Assembly: GCA_019914995.1 (NCBI GenBank)
Contig: CM034127.1
Coordinates: 3,224,001-3,288,000, forward strand
Source: Acanthochlamys bracteata
Taxonomy: Eukaryota; Streptophyta; Magnoliopsida; Pandanales; Velloziaceae
Direction of reading: 5' to 3'
DNA length: 64,000 nt
Part shown: positions 59,032 to 64,000 of the stretch, piece after piece
Layout of the letters: every line of letters starts with the position of its first letter
Numbering within the stretch: the first letter of the stretch is position 1
Translations under genes and position numbers: made by a program
Notes under the pieces: generated by a model
What the model was told of the DNA's origin: nothing
The model's input: the letters and a program-made list of their open reading frames with translations, nothing else
Databases searched by the model: none

Positions 59032-60516
59032 ATGAAACCGGGAAGAAAGAGCAGGGTCTTCTTAGTGACATGTGTTCAATCTACCAGCGATTGTTGGTTC
59101 ATTGATGAATTAAAAGGGCTTGAAATGAGTTCAATTTTCTGTTAGGCTTACATACGGGCCTGGCCTAATAGAAGCCCGTCTTTATTTGCTTATAAAAAGA
59201 AATGCATACTCACAAGTCACGACAAAACCAAAACCGTAACCGCTCGATAGTTGTTCCCCCGCTATCACCAACAACGCTCGAACGCTGTCGCGCACGAATC
59301 TTTTTATTAACCCGCACCTCCGTAAATTCCAATCCTTCTGGCTTTCATTTCTCTGCAACGTAAAAACAAGCAAGTAAACTGCTGCGTGTTTTCTCTCTCA
59401 AATAAGAAGAAGAAGAGCAGATAAATGGATTAGATCTCTCCATCTGCTCCAATTAGGTAGGATTCTCGATTGATTTTTATGAAATTATTCGTCAATGCTA
59501 CTGTTTTTGTCGTGTTTGTAAATCTTTCGGAAATGATTTAGCTGTTGTTGATCTGATTTGATCTGGTGAGTATGAAGATTTTTGTTGAAGATCCGTGTGG
59601 GATTCGTCCTAGATCCGACAAAGCTTATAATTGGACACTGTATTCTCGAGTGTGATCTGAAACTAATTCATTAATTTCTTCACTCTAGTTCCGTTAACAT
59701 TTTTTTTAATGCTTTCGTGTTGAAAATTTAATGATCTCTTGGATTGAGTGGGTACTGCTACCTTTCCCATTCTGTTAGTAAGGTAGCTTTTTATTGTAAG
59801 GATTGCCTGAAGCTAGCTGTACGAGTCAATGAAGATAGGTTGTCTTCATTTTGTTAGTTGTAACTGATATCCATGTTGCATAGTTTAACAGACTTCTGGC
59901 AGTGAGTGATGCTATGTGTGATATTTACAATTCAAAGTTAAGATTAGTGAAGTTTAACAAAAATTTGGATTTTAGAATTCATGAATGAATGCAAGGTTCT
60001 CTCTATATCTCTATTAATGAAGTGAATGAGTTGAAATAAGGTAGCCATCTATCAATGCTTTAGGACGGAAAAGCATGGATTGGCAGAAGAAGCCTGAAAG
60101 TACCTCTGTTTAAAACTAAAATTCTAGTAAACAGGATGGTTCTGATGGTGCACTTTTGCAGTTCTACTGCTTAGACTGTGTAATTCAATTGGGACAAGGC
60201 TTGGTTGAAGTAAAAGAATGTTACTTATCTCAGAGCATTATCCCTGTGAATTGGACTTATGCTTGTTAAGTTTGTTCAGAATTGTTTATTAAGATGATAT
60301 AATATACTTTCGCAACTAATAGGTGATTAATCTTGAGGTAAATTTTGTACTTATGTTGCAGAAATTTTAGGAATCTGACTTCAAAAGCACCTGAACTTGG
60401 AGGTCCATTATTCTTCATTTGTGAATTAAAAATACAGCATCCAGGTTCAGGGAGCGACTTACCCCAGGTGGGGGAGTTTGCTCCTTTTCCTGTGGCACGA
60501 CGGTTGGCTTCCTCGC
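59032..60516. other. Divergent promoter and 5' UTR of the H+-PPase
   Basis: The interval 59032-59400 separates the divergent PPR and H+-PPase genes and probably acts for both. A 5' UTR exon of the H+-PPase gene seems to end at 59456 (CAATTAG|GTAGG). The next exon starts at 60362 (TTGCAG|AAATT), so the leader has a 905-base intron. No other gene seen. Confidence 0.5.
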
Positions 60517-60555
60517 ATGCTGCTGCAATGGAAGATGACCCAGAGAATGGATTGA
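60517..60555 (+). promoter_or_regulatory. Upstream ATG frame overlapping the H+-PPase start
   Basis: ATG at 60517 opens a 12-codon frame that ends with TGA at 60553-60555 and overlaps the main ATG at 60528 in another frame. Ribosomes that use it would miss the main start, so it could lower translation. Confidence 0.45.
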
Positions 60556-63500
60556 GGCCTTATGGTGAACGCCCTCGGACATTTCCCTCTATGCGGAGTA
60601 AAGCGAATACCCCAATGGTAACCTTTTGATCTCTGATGTTACGTCCAGTCTTTTCTTTATACTCCCCCTTACTTTTGTACAACAGTCTGTAGTTTCCCAT
60701 TTGTCGAAGTTATTTCATGTTCTAGTCTATTTTGAGCATGTACTCTAGCTTTTTTCAGTCTTCTTATTTTGTCACAATATTATTATTTAGTGTTTTTATA
60801 TTGTTAATCAATTGAAGATGTTCTCTTATACTATTTCCTGATAGTTTTGCTGGAGATCAATGAGATTATAAAGCTGCTGATTCTTTCCAAAATCACCTCT
60901 AGTTGAAATAACATACGAGTGCAAGTTGCAGTGTGTTAAAACTAACATAACCTTTCAACCATGGAGTTAGATCCGATTTATAAAGAAGGATAAAGACATC
61001 CGTTGAGTTTGAATATGAAGGAGCAAAGATGGTCAACAGAAAAGGAAAGGAGAGTGATTTTCAAATTACTAGGCTCAGCATCATTCCACATTTCTAAACT
61101 TCAATAATACCTTCACATTTTATTTGTACTTATTTCTTGCTTTTTATGTTTTGTTATAGAAACGTCATACTTGAGTTTTACAGGAGTTTACCTTGGTGAT
61201 TAACCTCAAGCATGTTAATATAAGGATTGACTGGCTATGCTAGTCACGCAAAAGCCTCAGAGAAAGCATCTACTTAGGTTTTCTAGTAGTTGGAGAAAGG
61301 TGAAGTTTGCTAGCACTTCATATAGAGTACCATAGGACTGGATGCATCATATATGGTCTAATTCATTTTGTCATGTGGCCACCATTTAAACCTTAATATG
61401 AATTACAAGTCATAGTTTGTCTTCCTTGTTTGCAGATTATACGTATTTTGATGGGAATAAATTCACGCGTCTTATTTGGCATATTACTTCTAGCGTTTGG
61501 AGCTATTCTTTACATTGGCGCAAGAACGTCGTTAATCATTCTTTTCGTGCTTTCAGTCTGCACCATTAGTTTCTTCTTCTCCATTTATCTTACAAAATGG
61601 GTTCTTTCGAAGGATGAAGGTCCTCCTGAAATGGTTCAGGTACTTCTTTTCATAAATTTGTGAACTCTTATAGCTTTATCTTTTAGCTTGTTTCGTTAGA
61701 CCCATGCATAACCTGATCTTCCATGCAATTCTCTGTAACTTCACCATTAGTATGTGCTTGGAATAAAGCATGTAACAGTCTTTCTATTGGTTGCTTAGTT
61801 CTTTTAACAATATAACTCTTTTTGTCTCTGAGATCGTTAGTCTTATGCAGTTGCTATCTATTCAAAGACTGGAGAGTGATAGGTCATGTCTATTGTCTGC
61901 AAAACATAACAATGTTGCAAAACCGGGAGGATTGGCTTTCTTCTAGACATAAGTCAATTAATTCTCTCTGGCTATGAGACTCAGCTTGACTGTGATTGGT
62001 TGCTATGTCACGTGTAACTTAAGCCTTTTCACTTCACTGTCAATCATATCTTAAATGAGCATTCTCTCACATGTGAGTTTGAAAATCAATAAAAAGGAGT
62101 CTTTTGTGATTCAACTTGTTAATCCACTTCTGAACCATTTTTAAGTTTGTTGCTTCTGTCTTTAACATGTAACTAGTTAATCTTGAATATAAGTAAGCAT
62201 CCATCATATCACTCAAACTTTTTTTGTTGCCCTTAATTTTGGTTCTAGATATCGGATGCTATTAGGGATGGAGCGGAAGGTTTCTTCAGGACCCAATATG
62301 GAACTATCTCAAAGATGGCTATAGTGCTAGCTCTGGTGATCCTTAGTATATATTTAATACGTGATACAACTCCTCAGCAGGAATCATCTGGTCTTGGAAG
62401 GTTCCTTAGTTTCTGACTGCATCCTTTGGGTCTTTTCAAACTTTACCAAAAACCTGCACCATTCTTGTACACTAATGACAATTGAGTTTTCTTTCTCACG
62501 TAAAACTTTTTCCTTTTGCAGGACAACTTCAGCGTCAGTAACAGTTGCTGCCTTCTTATTGGGGGCCCTGTGTTCAGGGGTTGCTGGTTATGTTGGTATG
62601 TGGGTATCAGTGCGTGCCAATGTTAGAGTCTCTAGTGCTGCTAGGCGCTCTGCAAGGGAGGCACTTCAGGTTGCCTTTTAACTGCCAATACTTCTATTGT
62701 ACAATTTAGCATTCTAGTCATTGAACTGATATTCCTTCTGCATTTACCTTAAATGCAGATTGCTGTTCGCGCTGGTGGTTTCTCAGCTATAATAGTTGTT
62801 GGCATGGCTGTGATTGGCGTCACAATCCTTTATGCTGTATTATATGTCTGGTTAGAAGTAGATTCACCTGGTTCAATGAAAGTTACTGATTGTAAGTTTG
62901 AACTCTTTCTCAATTTCTAGAATGGATTGTTTATTTTATTTTATCTTTAAATTGCACTCTCTTTTATAATGATTTAACAATATATTATAATAATGAATGT
63001 GAGGATCTATACTGTTTTGTGTGATTTTAAGATAAATATCGGCAGCCTTCCATGTTTTATATTTGAACAAATTTCCAAATGTTCAGTCTTTGGGTCAGGT
63101 AGTGCGGGATAGCATTTTTAACTGATGTCTTTGTAAAGAAACTTTGTTTTAGAGTCATGATATTTAGCACTCTAATATGTTGCCATATACAATTGGCTCT
63201 GATCCTAAGGCTCGTGTCAGTATCAAGTAAATTAAACATTGACGAAGGATAGATAGTTTCATGCTATGCTCGTATTTGGAGTGATATCATCTAGGAGAAG
63301 CATAGCAATCATGCGTTCAATGTCCATATCAGCCCATATTAGCAGCATTTAGGGTTTCATACTGTGCTTGTATTTGGAGTGAGCTTTCTTGGAGAAGCAT
63401 ACACAATCATGTGGTTAATGTCCATATCTGCCCTATTGGCAGCATTTAGGACTTTCTTGGAAGGTCAAGAAGAGTCCTTACTAGTCAAGAACTGACCATC

Positions 63501-63798
63501 TATAGATACTTGAGTAACAAAATGCTGTAAAATCAAATTTGTTTGATAACTAGCAGAAAGCAAGTGTAGATACTTTATGTCGTTTTGTTTTAGTCTGTGC
63601 TAATGTTTATGTTGGATTATTGCAGTGCCTCTTCTCCTTGTTGGTTTTGGTTTTGGTGCCTCGTTTGTCGCCCTTTTTGCCCAGTTGGGTGGAGGAATTT
63701 TCACCAAAGCAGCAGATGTTGGGGCTGACCTTGTTGGGAAGGTGGAGCAAGGAATCCCTGAAGATGATCCTCGAAATCCTGCTGTGATTGCAGATCTG
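60528..63798 (+). CDS. AVP2: Type II vacuolar-type H+-pyrophosphatase, 5' part
   Basis: Partial gene that runs off the right edge. Coding exons in the window: 60528-60617, 61436-61639, 62249-62400, 62522-62669, 62759-62891 and 63626-63798, 300 codons with consistent phases. Key stretches: [98 protein letters not shown] and [20 protein letters not shown]. The last is the start of the pyrophosphate-binding site with the signature [11 protein letters not shown]. Sequence agrees with Arabidopsis AVP2/VHP2, the potassium-independent Golgi enzyme that couples pyrophosphate hydrolysis to proton pumping. At least five membrane spans are visible. The catalytic remainder and stop are outside the window. 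Intron 5 here (62892-63625) holds a tandem duplication. Confidence 0.95.
63256..63450 (+). repeat. Tandem duplication inside an H+-PPase intron
   Basis: Two units, 63256-63353 and 63354-63450, of about 98 bases. Shared blocks include GTATTTGGAGTGA, GGAGAAGCATA, AATGTCCATATC and GCAGCATTTAGG. Most bases agree between the units (roughly five in six by eye). No coding role; local duplication within the intron. Confidence 0.85.
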
Positions 63799-64000
63799 GT
63801 AATCCAGTTCTTATTATTACTAGTGTTATTCTTCTTATTATCATTATTGTCTGTATAATTATTGCTTTTGAAGTAATTTCCCCATTCAGCTTTCTTGTAT
63901 TCTACATAAAACTGGGTTTACATTTTCATTCATAGTTTTTAAAAGTCGTTAGCTATGTAAAACGAGCAGCAATGTTCTAATGTTCCTTATTGTTTTTAGA

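Overview
This is a stretch of a flowering-plant nuclear genome, most likely a dicot. The genes contain many short introns with GT..AG borders, the intergenic DNA is very AT-rich, and the families are plant-specific: B3, NAC, REVEILLE, alpha-expansin, CC-NB-LRR, PPR, a defensin-like peptide and a plant type II H+-pyrophosphatase. I see no bacterial operon, no CRISPR array, no rRNA or tRNA gene and no intact transposon. The exact species cannot be read from the sequence.

Layout. 0-5.5 kb: an intronless B3-type transcriptional repressor gene with two EAR motifs, a broken tandem copy of it, and a small acidic protein with an N-myristoylation start. 6.2-7.7 kb (minus): a three-exon DUF1295 membrane protein. 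7.7-14.7 kb: no intact gene found. It holds a decayed F-box/DUF295 pseudogene and an unusual set of three related exon-like units, all on the minus strand, downstream of a plausible minus-strand promoter and first exon. 14.7-18.4 kb: a CC-NB-LRR resistance gene interrupted by three single-base frameshifts, with a paired W-box in front. 19.4-21.8 kb: histone H4 with a near-canonical Hex-Oct element, then a membrane SGNH/PC-esterase-like protein whose start region looks shifted by one base. 25.5-28.9 kb (minus): a two-B3-domain gene and a B3 relic upstream of it. 29.9-30.2 kb: a short two-exon defensin-like peptide gene. 31.0-33.9 kb (minus): an EXPA13-like alpha-expansin. 36.4-42.8 kb: two NAC genes in convergent orientation with identical lengths of exons 1 and 2. 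46.0-49.2 kb (minus): a REVEILLE-type MYB gene of the RVE1/2/7 clade, with a foldback element just beyond its stop codon. 49.2-57.8 kb: AT-rich, repeat-laden DNA with one orphan exon-like open frame. 57.8-59.0 kb (minus): an intronless PPR gene, divergent from a type II H+-PPase (AVP2-like) that runs off the right edge.

The genes do not form one pathway. Several are regulators (B3, NAC, RVE), one is a defence receptor remnant, and the rest are cell-wall, membrane and housekeeping genes. The main points beyond routine annotation are the triplicated GAANLG exon units, the frameshifted NLR, the relics of B3 and F-box genes, the HFD-to-HFV change in the expansin, and a tandem duplication inside an H+-PPase intron.
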